Assembly: GCA_037576195.1 (NCBI GenBank)
Contig: CM075101.1
Location: 31,992,001-32,056,000 of the forward strand
Origin: Phytoseiulus persimilis
Lineage: Eukaryota; Arthropoda; Arachnida; Mesostigmata; Phytoseiidae
Direction: 5' to 3'
DNA length: 64,000 nt
Part shown: in pieces, positions 24,172-35,706 of the stretch
Numbering within the stretch: position 1 is the first letter of the stretch
How the letters are laid out: every line of letters starts with the position of its first letter
Notes under the pieces: model-generated
Databases searched by the model: none
What the model was told of the DNA's origin: nothing
What the model saw: only the letters and a program-made list of their open reading frames with translations
Translations under genes and position numbers: made by a program

Positions 24172-27100
24172 ATGGCGGAGAAAGCATTCAAAGTTGGAGA
24201 TCGCGTGGAGTTGTTGGGCAAAGATGTGCTGGGAAAAGTGGCCTACGTAGGGACGACGGAGTTCTCGTCGGGGATGTGGATCGGTGTGATCCTCGATGAA
24301 GCCAAAGGCAAGAACAATGGGACCGTGCAGGGGAAAGCATATTTCAGCTGTCCGGACAATTTTGGAATTTTCCTCCGCCAGTCCCAAGTGAAATCCCTGG
24401 AAGACATGTCATCATCGAGAACCTCGATCGGATCTTCTGCGTCCTCTACGGGGAGGCCATCCATCGGAGGCAGCAAACTTAAACCGCCAACTACCGGAGC
24501 TCCGAGGAAGATATCCTTGGGAACAGAACGAAAGACCAGCATAGGAATCCCAAGAGCGCCGAGTCGAACAGCGAGCACACTTTCTGTTGCGGCGGTGAGG
24601 AATCTCAATTCCGTGTTGGTGACTGCACTACTTCGAATTTACTTTGCTTCCTTGCTGAGCTTCTCACACAGAGCTCCATGCTCTCGGGGCAGGAAAGAAA
24701 TCACTGAGAGTGTATTTATCCATTCGCAGTCAGAGAAGTCCATTGAAGACATGTCAGCTTCGGTGACTTCAGTGAGTACTTCAACTATAGCCACCATTCA
24801 GCTTGAAGCGGAACTCACTTCATCCAAAGCAGAACTGATGAAGAAGGAGAAACTCATCGAGGACCTCCAGGAGAAGCTCGATACGATAATGGCTAAGAGA
24901 AGCGAGGACCGCGACAAAATTCGGGAATTTGAGAAGACGAAGCTCCAGCTTGAGCAGTTGCTAGAATACAAAGCCAGGATAACCGAGAGTCAAGCAGACC
25001 TCCAGAAACAGCTCGCTCTGGTACGACTGATACTGATTCCGAAGGACCCATGCTATATGCCCAGCCTGAGGCAGGGAGGAATCTCATGAGAATGATTCTC
25101 TTGCAGGCCAGGAAGGAGGCTCAGGATGCAATCGACGAAAGGAATCGCCATGCCGAAGAAATGAGCGACGTCAACGAAGCCATCGAGATGGCGACGCTTG
25201 ACAAGGAGATGGCGGAAGAGAAGGTATGATGCCCTTGGAACTCATCTGACCCATTAACGTTCCAGATATGCCGCCTAGCTTAGCCTGGGTCGGCAGAGGA
25301 CTCATCTTAAGAGGAATACTCGATTTTACAAGATGATCGCCTTCAATGTTTATTTACCATGTATTCAAGTAGCAAAAATAATGTCATATGTGCACAGACG
25401 CTGGGCGCCGAAATGAACAGGGGTTCAGCATCATTACTTCGTCCACGTACTCGGCGGAAAGACCTGGTATTTCCGATAGAAGAGGGGGTTGTACAGATAA
25501 CCGGGAAACGTACCGCCACCTTGGTATCCCATTTTTCTCAGCAATTTCTTCAATAAGAAAAAGCCTTGGGCTTCGACGAGCAGACTGGCCTGAAAGATGG
25601 CACAACCGAATATGAATTCCAAGATTATAGGAGTGCCGATGCCTAATCCTTTGGTCGTAGTCGGAAAGGAAGCAACTCTCGAGAACGAATATCACTCACG
25701 AACACAAAAACTGTCAAGCACAGTAATAGGGAACTTCGCGACAGCATCCCGGCGTAGGACGTGGTCTGGTTCCTGACTCCAGAGTCGCCCAGTGCGCTAG
25801 TTATATGTAACGCGCAAGTGGAGCAAGGCTGATCCTAACGGAGATGGAACCACGAACTGGCAAAGGTCGAGCCGTTACGCAACCCCCATTAATTCCTCAT
25901 TCCATCGGTGGCCGCGCGTAGCTGGAAGCTTGTGAGGTCCATGCAACAACGGGACTGCGCGCCGGAGACAGGATGGAAAATTATCGAGGTTTTTCTTTCT
26001 CCTGGGGTCGCCGCCGAGCTCTATACATCATTCATTAGCAAACGGTTGCGTGAACGGACTTGTATTCCCGAGAATTCGTGCTGTCGTGGTCAGTGGAGCG
26101 TGAAGCCGTCAACGGACCTGCCCCAAGGCTTCGATGCCATTAGGCGCCGGCTCCGGGTCGCCAACATGAGCTCTGACGACGAGCTGAAATATTACCACCT
26201 GATGATGACAAAATTGGCGTTACGGTTGTATCAAACATCATAACCGCACGTGCCGAAGCAACAAAATCAGGATTCTCGAGTGTTCAGCCGGCGCTGAGAC
26301 ATACCAATCCTGATTACGATCATCGATCTGTGCTCAACTGAGCCTCTCTAAATATCTTCCAGGCGGAGCAACTTCTGTCGGAGCTGGAAGACTTGAAAGC
26401 TCGCTACGAGCTGACGGAATCAGAACTGAACCTTCTGAAAAAAGAAATTGAGTTGAAAGGTCCCGAATCGGTCGGCGCTGACTACGAGAAGATGAATTAT
26501 GAGCAGACCATTCAGAAACTAAAAGATGCCGTCGTGAAGCTGCGCGACATCAACGCGACGGATCGGTAATTGCTTTCGCACAACGTTCGTGAAATGACGA
26601 TGAACGCAGATTGTCACTGTCTCCGATTCGATGATTCGCCCGAATCGCCTAACCGACATTCAAATTACAGGATCAAACTGACGGAAACGGTGAAGGAGCT
26701 TGACCAGGTCAAACAAGATCTGACAGAGATTCGGCGACTCAACTCGAAGTTGAATCAGCAGGTTGATCAGTACGAGGCTCAAATCGGGGAACTTCACGAG
26801 CAGGTATGGAACACGAGGGACGGATATCGAAGCTCCGCTGCTACAGGAATGATCATTCGAGTTTGTCAAGCTAGCAGATTACGAGACTCCCGACCAAATT
26901 CAGATTGACGCTGCTCTTGGAGCTGAAGAAATGGTGGAGAAACTCACCGAAAAGAATCTCACACTCGAGGAGAAAGTTCGTGAACTCCAAGAAGCGGTCG
27001 ACGATTTAGAGAAACTCCAGGAGCTCAACGATGAGCTACAGGATACAGCGAGGGAGACAGAGCAAGACCTTCGAGAAGAAGCAGAAACGGCGAATGCAAA

Positions 27101-30100
27101 GGTAGGGAAAATGCAACTTGTCCTCTGGCGTCACCCCAAAATCTAGCAGACTCTCTCGACGTAATCAATAACAACATTTCCCTGTTTTTCTTCCGAATTC
27201 CCAGCTGTTGGATTCTCACAAGAAGATCGAGGCAATGAACTATGCCATCGCAGACTATGAGCAAACCATCCAAAAATTCCGTGACCACACCGAGAATTTG
27301 AAAGACAAAATTGAGGTGAGCAGAGAACACATGAGAGGGAAACCGTAGGATTGAATATTTTCCCATCGACAACCAGCCAATGACGTCTTCGATTCTCCAG
27401 GAACTACAGAAGCGTCTCGCGGAGGAGACTCAGGACAGGTCGCTCCAAACAGCGACTGAATCTATCGACTACAAAGTCAGGTTCGCTGAAACGAAAGCGC
27501 ACGCTCGAGCGATTGAGATGGAACTCCGGAAACTTGAGGTGATGCAAGCGAATCAGCACGTTACCTATGTCTGTGCGTTCCTGCCCGACGCATTCCTCCA
27601 ACGAGGTGGGGATCACGAGGCCATCAAGATGCTTCTCCTCGTCCCTCGGATAATCGCCAAATGCGATATTCTCACTGGCCAGTTGAAAGAAAAGTTCGCA
27701 GCACCCGAGTACATTACGAGGGCCATGGTACTGAAGACGCACTCCGTTGAGCAATACACATACGGATGTATGATGCTCTTCTACTTGTACACTCTTCACG
27801 CGCTCCTGCAGCAATTCACGATGTAAGTCTGAGAGAAGAAACACAGGTTTCGAAGACGCACCCCCTCCAGTGAGAGACAGTCTGAAAGCCCTTGGAAAAT
27901 GATAGATAGAGCGATGGAGTTCTCATAACGTATCCTTTTTTGGCTTCGCAGGGCTTTCAATTCGTGTAGCGTGGACTTGTATCAAAAGTGCGCCACACTT
28001 TTCACTGAGATGCTCGTGCAAGAGAAACTCATCGATTTCTACATCGACCTTCTCCGGAAGGATCAACTGGATGAAAATGTGCCGCTTGACAAACTGGAGA
28101 AAGCGGTCAGCTACTTCGAAAGCCTCTACAGGTAAATTCTACAGATTTAGAATGTCTATCTGAGGACGAGCTCATCACGCTCTTCTGATGGAGCTCGTTC
28201 CGTCGATACGATCAGTGATCAGCATGATGATACGGCCTGACCACTCCGCCTTAGAGGGAAGATTGTGTTCCGATCAAGTTCTTTCGTACGTTTCAATGAG
28301 AATATTCGGCAGCCCACTTTCATTAGGGAAACTAGTTTTTCGAGAGTATCCGAAGCTCATCGAGATAAGATGTTGATGTCCCGAGATTCCGCAGCTTTCC
28401 ACGGAGGGGCGCGACATGTCGAGGGCAACTTGAGGCCCTGTTCAGATCACGAGGTTGGATTCGTTTGGAATCGGTGTTCTGAGGGCCATTGCATTCCGCA
28501 GTGTTCATCTGTCTTCGGAGAGAGTTGCTGGCTCCCAATTCATGGCTGATCGGCTCAAGGTCATGAGTGTTTGCTGTTATGCAATCCTAGCCTGCCTGAA
28601 AGCCATCAAAAGCCTGACGAAAGACAATCGGGACGAACTTCTGGCGCTTCTAGACGACGCAGTTGCTCTGACTGAGGAAGTTCAGCAGGTGCTCAAGAAA
28701 GTAAGTGTTGTGACCCTCACGGTCTCAGTCAAACCTCCGAGCCACGAATTTCAAATGTACGAGGCAAGGGCAAGAATTTAGTCAGACTACATGGAATTCA
28801 ATTCGACTGAAAATATTCGATTTTGCACGGCAAGAACTGAAATATTACCGGGCCCACAGATCAAGAGACGCGCTCCGCTCGATCAGAGCAGCGGGACGGT
28901 TTTGGAAACGAACAGCGACCTACAGGAGGAAGTTTTGGAATGCTGCCACAAGTTAGGCCGGGTTTTCAAGGTATTTTTGGGCTTGCAAAGGTCCGCGATT
29001 CAGACCACGATATCGCAAGGAGAGCAGAGCGAAGAGATCCCGTTAGAGAAATTGAAAGAACTCACTCATGAAGCTACGGACTCCATATACGGTAAAGACG
29101 ACAATGGGCCCGAATGCCTGCGCATGTCTCTGAAAGGAGTGCTGGACACCTTAAACTCTCTGAACGACAAAATACAAGACGGTTCGTTGGAGAGGGATGC
29201 GTCCACCATCATCAAGATCACTCCTCCGGTCCAGATTTGCGCTCAGACAGCCAAAGAAAAAGCCAAGGACATGGACCAAATGCGCGTTCGAATCGAGCAA
29301 CAAATGAGCGACATCCAGGAGTTGCGGAAAACAATCAAGATCAAGACAGAGGAAGTGAGAGAGATGGCTCTTCGCAAGGATATGGCAGAGAAGAAGATCG
29401 ACACTGCATACAAAGACATCGAAGACCAAAGAGACAGGCTCCAGAGACAGTTGGATGAGCTCCAGATTCAATTGAAGAAGAAAGAGAAGGAATTCGACGA
29501 GACCACCGAGGTCATGAACGCCGATTTGGCTCATCTCGAGAAGGAGAGACGAGAACTCAGGAATCAGCTCAAAGATCTGACCCGCAGGAATAGTAGCGGA
29601 CGGCCCGAGATGCGCAGCAGTCCGGTCCATTCGCCGCAGCTGTCATCGGTCTCTAATGCAGCTTCTACTGGATTCGTTCCCGTCGCAGGTAATTTTTCCT
29701 AGAGTATAATCCTTGTCTTTGTTTGTGGACCGGTTTCCAAGTTACCTCTTTCCATCTGTTCCCGGTTTTTCGAGTGTTCATAATGTCTCACAACATTTCC
29801 AGACGGTTACGTCGAAGCATTGCGAGACAGAGTTTTCACCCTGACGAAGGCGTTGGAAGTAGAGCGCTCCCACCGATCAACCCAGCAAGCGGACGCCATA
29901 TCCCAGCAGGCTTATCGTTTGAAACCGTTTGACGTACCGAAAAATCCCGGCTGGCTTCTGAAAGCAACCAACACGAAAGATGAAGATCTTCCTCAAGATC
30001 AAGCAGAGCAGCGCGCTAAACTGCAAGAGCTCTCGAAGAAGATCCACTGTACCAAAGCGCAGTATCTCATCGCACTTGCCGAGGGCGGGATTACGCCCCT

Positions 30101-30518
30101 CGGATCCGGCAAGAACCCCGTTACCACCCTCGCACAACACGCTGAACGCGAAGCTCGCTTGGGGCAACTCAGAGAGCAAAGCTTTAAACTCCAAGACGCT
30201 ATCCGTAATCTGGTTGCCAAAGTACGCCCTGAGCATCACATAAAGACGCACCTCAGAGAATTCCCTCATCCACTATTCACCAAGGTATTTGCACTCTCGA
30301 GCCGGAGTTGAGGCTCCCGATATTTTTGAGCACGGAGAGAATCGAATCGCGGCCGAAATACTGTTGTAGCTGATCTCGATTCCACATTTCAGGCTAAACT
30401 CGAAGGCGACGCCGGACTCGTGGGCAGAGTTACCGTACCCTTCTCGGAATCGAAGACTCAGTCCCTATATGTGGACTACCCGGCTATCCAGAAGATCCAC
30501 AGAACCATCCTGGCCTGA
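24172..30518 (+). CDS. DCTN1: Dynactin subunit 1 (p150Glued)
   Basis: Largest dynactin subunit, which links dynein and cargo to microtubules. Thirteen exons join in phase to 1,237 residues (human about 1,278): 24172-24594, 24730-25020, 25107-25223, 26363-26565, 26671-26803, 26904-27101, 27205-27315, 27401-27822, 27952-28131, 28502-28700, 28860-29688, 29803-30284 and 30393-30518. The N-terminus is a CAP-Gly domain ([42 protein letters not shown]) followed by a Ser/Thr/Arg-rich basic stretch. The first coiled coil comes next, with [10 protein letters not shown] and the p150 signature [20 protein letters not shown] central globular region, the second coiled coil ([20 protein letters not shown]) and the C-terminal domain complete it. 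The usual GKNDG box reads GKNNG. Intron 3 hosts an antisense gene. Confidence 0.95.
25349..25354 (-). terminator. Poly(A) signal of the antisense gene in p150 intron 3
   Basis: AATAAA on the minus strand, about 80 bases past the stop codon of the nested small gene. Confidence 0.55.
25434..25747 (-). CDS. Putative small secreted/membrane protein nested in DCTN1 intron
   Basis: I do not recognise this protein. Exon 1 (25747-25696) gives [15 protein letters not shown], a plausible signal sequence. Exon 2 (25648-25434) continues [18 protein letters not shown] and [18 protein letters not shown] and ends in an aromatic, proline-rich tail ([19 protein letters not shown]). The join is in phase and gives 88 residues. 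The 47-base intron is short and its acceptor (accaaag) weak, so the first exon could lie elsewhere. A minus-strand AATAAA follows. The whole unit lies in the 1,139-base third intron of DCTN1, on the opposite strand. Function unknown. Confidence 0.5.
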
Positions 30519-30694
30519 GGCCGTCGGTAGTAGTTTGGAGTCGACTTATAGATCCGTCGAAACGCCGACATCGCAATGATATTTATGATTTTCCTGATCA
30601 CCTGAACGGTGTAGGTAGTGGTTATACGGTTGGAGAGCTTCTTTATGAATGTTTGTGATGGTTTGAGTTTTCGAATAGCTCGAAGCGAGGAGAC

Positions 30695-30700
30695 AATAAA
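30695..30700 (+). terminator. Poly(A) signal of DCTN1
   Basis: AATAAA about 180 bases after the DCTN1 stop and 150 bases before the start of the next gene on the same strand. Confidence 0.65.
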
Positions 30701-30850
30701 GCCTATCTATGTATGGGACTCGCGAGTAGCGCTCTCTAGTCTCGATTGGAGGTTATCCGTTATAACTGGTGACGGTTGTGATAAGTGAGGCAATTAATGT
30801 CGCTAGAACGTTTTTTCCGATCAGTCGGTCGCTTCAGCTTAGAGAGCGCG

Positions 30851-32479
30851 ATGAGCCGTCCCTCATCTGGGACAGTAGCATTGATACTGTTGTCCGTCGT
30901 CTGGGTGTCTTCGAGCCAGGCGAAATGGATGCAAGGGGGCTTCGCAGCTCGACCGAACTTTTCTCTGCATGGAGCGGCTCGGGTCGCTTTCGACGTGATG
31001 CACCAAGACATCTGTTACGACAGCCATTCGGAGGTATGCGTTGAGTTCACGTGGTCGTGCTACGAGTCTACGGAGCTGACGCAAAGCCCCCTGAACAGGC
31101 TTGCGAGAATACCGAAAATGCCTCGCTGGTATTTCCTCGACGTCGAAAGTGACCGAGAAACTCTGAGGTTCGAAATGAGGAAGGCAACGAGCATGACACC
31201 GTCGGCCCGTCTGAGACCCTTCAAGAACTACACCGCCAGAGCGTACTCGATTTTCGACGAACACGTGACCCTGCTGAGGAACTTCACGTTTGAAACTATC
31301 ATCGCAGCTCCATCTCCCGTTCAACAACTCACGGTTGAAGTTCTGAACCGCAATGTGATGTACCTGCCTCGAGCTCGCAAGCTCAATCTAAGCTGGCATG
31401 CCCCTCAGGACATCGGGGCCAAAGGACTGGCAGGATACGTCGTGGGACTCTACAAGAAACCGGAGTTCAGTTTTCGTTCTACGAACAGCAAGAACCTCAC
31501 CGTAGCCGAAATCGAAACGAACTACACCTGGCATATAATCGAGCCGATCAACTTCTACGAGAAGAAGCTCTTCGTAAGAGTGATACCGTACAACCTGTTG
31601 CAGAACGGCTCGTTCGTTTACGGCCAGGAAGCCGTCGCGGATGTGTATCTCCGATCGCAATACGCCAGACAGCTGTCAGTGAATTCAGTTGGAGGTCAGA
31701 GCGTTGACATCGAGATCGATCACGATATATTCAAAGATGTGATCGACGCCGGTCTGGTCACGAATATCTCAGTTTTCGTCAGTCCCGTAGAGATGCACGA
31801 CCACCTCAGCTGGAAAGCAACAGACTTCTCCAGAGCAGTCGTCGAAGATCGAATGAAACGCAAGCAAATTAGAGCGGTCTACCGAGTTTCGCCACATGGA
31901 TGGGATCTGCAGAATGCCATGGACAAACGACGCGCCGATTACAACCGATTTCCTTGTTTCCAGGGTGGGGATAGGAGGAAGGTCGTGTGCTCGATTGGCG
32001 TTGATGAGAAATGCGACAAGCTGATGTACGTTCAGGTTTGCAACGCGCCGCTCATCGAGAACATGAACTATACGATCTTTGTGAGAGCTCATCTCAAGAA
32101 GAGTAACTACCTTCCTCGGTACGATGACAGCAAGCCTCTTCCAGTCAACCTCCATTCGGTTCTTGACAAATTCAGCAATCGGTTCGTTAATCAGTTCAAT
32201 GTCGCACGCGGCTCCCATCTTGATCCCATTAGACCCTACAATGGATGGAACGACCAGACAAGCAGACACGACAACAATCGACACGGGGAAGCACCCGGTG
32301 TTCATCGCTTCGATCCCAGATTCGACCCCAACACTGGCTCGATAGATCCCAACCGGTTCGACCCCAACTCGGGCAGATTCGGGAACAGTCGGCCCGACAG
32401 CAGGAGGGACGACGACGGCAACGTGCTGATCGGCCCCATCAATCCATACGGTCCCATGAACATTCCTGAACAACCCTGA
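30851..32479 (+). CDS. Intronless secreted FnIII-like protein
   Basis: A 542-residue protein with a signal peptide (ALILLSVVWVSSSQA) and no later membrane helix, so probably secreted. The middle looks like fibronectin type III repeats: a strand-rich part ending FKNYTARAYSIFDEHV and a second starting with SPVQQLTVEV and RKLNLSWHAPQD and including LAGYVVGLY. Near the end comes NYTIFVRAHLKKSNYLP, which resembles the segment before the membrane helix of receptor tyrosine phosphatases. Several N-glycosylation sequons are present (NFS, NYT, NFT, NLS, NIS). The last 70 residues are polar and repeat FDP units (RFDPRFDPN, NRFDPNSGRF). The start at 30851 places the signal peptide correctly; an upstream in-frame extension is not needed. 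A receptor-ectodomain-derived protein is one reading; family not established. Confidence 0.7.
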   Translation: MSRPSSGTVALILLSVVWVSSSQAKWMQGGFAARPNFSLHGAARVAFDVMHQDICYDSHSEVCVEFTWSCYESTELTQSPLNRLARIPKMPRWYFLDVESDRETLRFEMRKATSMTPSARLRPFKNYTARAYSIFDEHVTLLRNFTFETIIAAPSPVQQLTVEVLNRNVMYLPRARKLNLSWHAPQDIGAKGLAGYVVGLYKKPEFSFRSTNSKNLTVAEIETNYTWHIIEPINFYEKKLFVRVIPYNLLQNGSFVYGQEAVADVYLRSQYARQLSVNSVGGQSVDIEIDHDIFKDVIDAGLVTNISVFVSPVEMHDHLSWKATDFSRAVVEDRMKRKQIRAVYRVSPHGWDLQNAMDKRRADYNRFPCFQGGDRRKVVCSIGVDEKCDKLMYVQVCNAPLIENMNYTIFVRAHLKKSNYLPRYDDSKPLPVNLHSVLDKFSNRFVNQFNVARGSHLDPIRPYNGWNDQTSRHDNNRHGEAPGVHRFDPRFDPNTGSIDPNRFDPNSGRFGNSRPDSRRDDDGNVLIGPINPYGPMNIPEQP

Positions 32480-32616
32480 GTTCGGGTGGGCGAGCTCACG
32501 GATTCGTGAGCCAAGACCATGTCATCAGCGATATTTCATACCTTTCTCTTCATTCGAATCACCATCGGCTCTCCTTCTATCCCATCGGTGTCGTCTCCGA
32601 CTTCGAAGAATTCCGA

Positions 32617-32622
32617 ATAAAT
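32617..32622 (+). terminator. Poly(A) signal of the FnIII-like gene
   Basis: AATAAA about 140 bases after the stop, before the tail-to-tail neighbour PRRC1 on the minus strand. Confidence 0.5.
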
Positions 32623-32856
32623 CAGGTATGGGAATGTTACGGCATGTCGAAGATTAGTCCTTCGGTGTATCTCTATAACCATTTTATTCGAGAAGTGCGA
32701 TGAGCTCTAGGGTTTCCCGTCACGCATACTCATTAGGCGGTATCTGAATACGTGAGCTGATCCAGGAATATTCGAACAACACCATTTCTCAGAAAGAGGT
32801 GGATAATAACCAGTCGATCGGTGAATTACATATGCGTATATACAACATCACAAAAA

Positions 32857-35433
32857 TCACTGAGGGGCCGCCTCAGGTTGACTTTGAACGACGAGCGGTG
32901 AGACTTTCTCTTGCAGTTTCCGCTGGTACAGATATGCCAGGCTCTTGGCAGCTTGGTAAATGGTGGCACATCGTGGCATTCCTGTGTGCTTTTCATGCCA
33001 GTCCTCTCGCTCGCACTTCAGGGCTGCGGCAGCTACCTCCCCGATTGTTTTTGCGAAACCACACCAACTGGAACCGGAAAAGAAAGGATCGGATCATTGA
33101 GGGAAGAGCTGTTGCGTCGAACCGAGTCCACGGAGAAAGTTCCGTCAGCTTGTGCCGGGTTTTTAGAAACCCACCTCAGGGGATAGTCGGGGGGAGTTCC
33201 GTCTTTAATCAGGTTGATCCACTGCTCTTCCAGTGGAGTCGCTTGAGTGTAAATCGAGATGCTGATATCGTTTGGTTTATCGACTAGCAAGACGCAGGAG
33301 ATTTCGAACCAGCGGTCGGTGCTCAGTTCCGCAAGAAATCCTTCAACAGCGACAACCGGGCTCAGATGATCGACCTCGCCCGCGTTCTGCAAGCAGGCTA
33401 CCCGGTCTTCAGCCGCCTTCAGACCCGCAGTGAATCCGACGGGCTGAGCAGCCATCGAAGACGGCTGGGCTTTCACGCCTGTCGACGAATTTCCAGAATT
33501 TAGATCTTATGCGTTCTTTCCGAGCTGATATTCTAGCTCCTAGAAATGCGTCGCAATTGCAGTCAGAAATTCCGACCGGACCCACCTTCCACAGTTGCCC
33601 TCCCGAAAACATCCCAGAAAGCGTCTTGAATCGGCATAACTTTGCTTTTCTTGTCAGACGCCACGATAATACTGAGATCTCCTCCGGAGAAAATGATTGG
33701 TTTCATCTGAGGATCCAAAGTGGTGATGACTTTATCGACAGACTCCTTCGCCTTCTCTGTGACTTTTGACAGGAACGACGCTCCCCATTGCAGACCGGAC
33801 CAAACCATCTCAGCGTTGAGTGGCGTAGAGGCCGGCTCACTGAAATTCAGAAACAAGTCGTCTTTTAGAGTTCCTCTGGATCCCAAGTCTCAGACGGAAG
33901 CTTCACGGCACCGTTGTGCGGATTTCTCGACGACGATATCGGAAATTATCTCGGAAATGGCTCGAACATCAATCATCCCGTTCAACTCGACCGGGGTTCC
34001 CAAAACTCGGAGTCATGACATCCATCGTGTCGGGGCAGTGCGGGGGACGTAGGCGGGAGGGGGGGATGGGCAAGGAGAGTTCGACTATCTTGTAGACACA
34101 TTCCCATTTTCACACAGCCACAGCCGTAATGATTTGGGGACCGCTGGGAGTGAACGATGAATCGCTAGCAGATGCAGTGGTCGGAAGAGCGCCCTTCGAG
34201 ATGCCACGCGCCATACACAATGGAGCCAATGGAGATGTTTTGTCAACTGCGTTCGTAGTTTCATCAGCTGCTTCAATAACGGTGCATCTTCCACGACTGA
34301 CCGTCACGCAGCAGCGGGCTGGCGTAGCTTAACTCACCCTTGGTCATCATTTGTAATTCGCACTTTGGCAACATCAGGCACATTGAATTCAGGAGGCAGT
34401 GCAGTTCCAGACGGCATGGAATCTGTAACACGGATATATTTCCATTAAGAGCACTGATCACCTGTTGCGAGGTCTCTGCGGAGAGCCGACAGAGAAGTAA
34501 ACAGACAACTGGAGCTGTCAAAGCAAATCGTCCGAGTCCTAATTACAACTTTCAGCTCGGTACACGCACTAGAATTCGCTTGGAAACTCCGAACTGCATC
34601 GTACACGAGAAGCATCTCGGGAACACCGATATCGCCGCCAATGTTTCTGACGATACAGTCGACGGAAGCCTCGCACACAAAACAAACGGCGCCCTCAGAA
34701 GACCCAAAGTTCGTTGATCCCGTTTAGGCGAGGGAAAGGGTTTCAGACGACCGCATGGAGGAGAACCCTGTCTTTCCATACAGCGAAGAAGGCATTCCGA
34801 AACGAGACCATATGTTATCACATGCGGTGAATTGCAAGTATATTCAGCTGACTGAACTCAACAATCAATTTCCCTCGAAGGATCAAGGGGGTCACGCGAG
34901 GTCAACTCCGGAGTGAAGAGAACTAATCGGAGAACACCCATCAAACATTTCAGAGAAAGAACTTCAGAGCACCACTTTTGAAGTGAGAGGCCTTGGAGCG
35001 GGTCGACAGAATTCGAATGAAATGTCACGCGTGGCGAGAGCATATATGACATCGAGCAAGATTCCATGGCCTTGTTGAGTTTCGAGCTGCCTCTTCCAAG
35101 GATTTTTTTTCGTACAACGAAAGAAAAAAATGAAAGAAAACCGTCGATGAGGAGTGGATTCGCAGATTGGTCCGGTTCTTCGAGAGATGACTTGGTTGTG
35201 CAGAAACTGACCGGTTACGTACAAGGCTCACCATCGTTAGAAGGGACCGCAACCGAATCCTCGGAAGGTTTCATTCCAGCTGCGATGGGTTTCTGTTCAT
35301 CTTTCCTCAACAGATTCTGTTGTTTTTTCGGTAATGGAGTAGCCTTCGGCCTTGGAGGCGTCGCCGTGAGCTCTGATGGGTTCTCTTCATCCAGGAGCTC
35401 AAAACCGGTGGATCCTTCGTCTGTTTCAGACAT
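32857..35433 (-). CDS. PRRC1: PRRC1 (proline-rich coiled-coil 1)
   Basis: PRRC1 is a conserved cytoplasmic/Golgi protein whose C-terminal half resembles the Maf/DUF84 NTPase fold. The 3' exons are firm: 33839-33586 (SVDKVITTLDPQMKPI, SGGDLSIIVAS, AFWDVFGRATVE), 33478-33175 (AAQPVGFTAGLKAAEDRV, AVEGFLAELSTDRWFEI, YTQATPLEEQW) and 33067-32857 (TIGEVAAAAL, TGMPRCATIYQAAKSLAY). They join in phase and follow the family order to its end. The N-terminal half is tentative: exons near 34296-34110, 34422-34338 (PSGTALPPEFNVPDVAKV) and 34508-34462, a coding-like block at 34690-34540 and a possible first exon 35433-35241 (MSETDEGSTGFELLDEEN) before a gtgagc donor. Members of the family have a long low-complexity N-terminus, so little similarity is expected there. 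Confidence 0.8.
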
Positions 35434-35706
35434 CTGAAGTGGAATTTATTCCCATTATTCGAGCGGGATGGATTGCTGGAGTACGAAAACAGATTCGATT
35501 TCTGAATTCGCTCGGGTTTCACGGGACAAACGTTTGGATACACGGTTCCGAGGAGCTATTCCACAAGAAATAGCAGACCGCGTATCAATGTGCAGCGAGT
35601 GTTAAGTTTGCGATGTTGGTTTTCCCCACGCCGCGTCGATTTGTAAATATTGGAACCTCCGTCGCGTGGTCACTCGCTCCGGAGGACGGTGGTTCGATCC
35701 AAAAAC

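Noticed and set aside
35685-35705. GGTTCGATCC resembles a tRNA or SINE B box.
   Set aside because: No matching A box, acceptor stem or terminator at the right distance, and the coding exon starting at 35707 follows directly.
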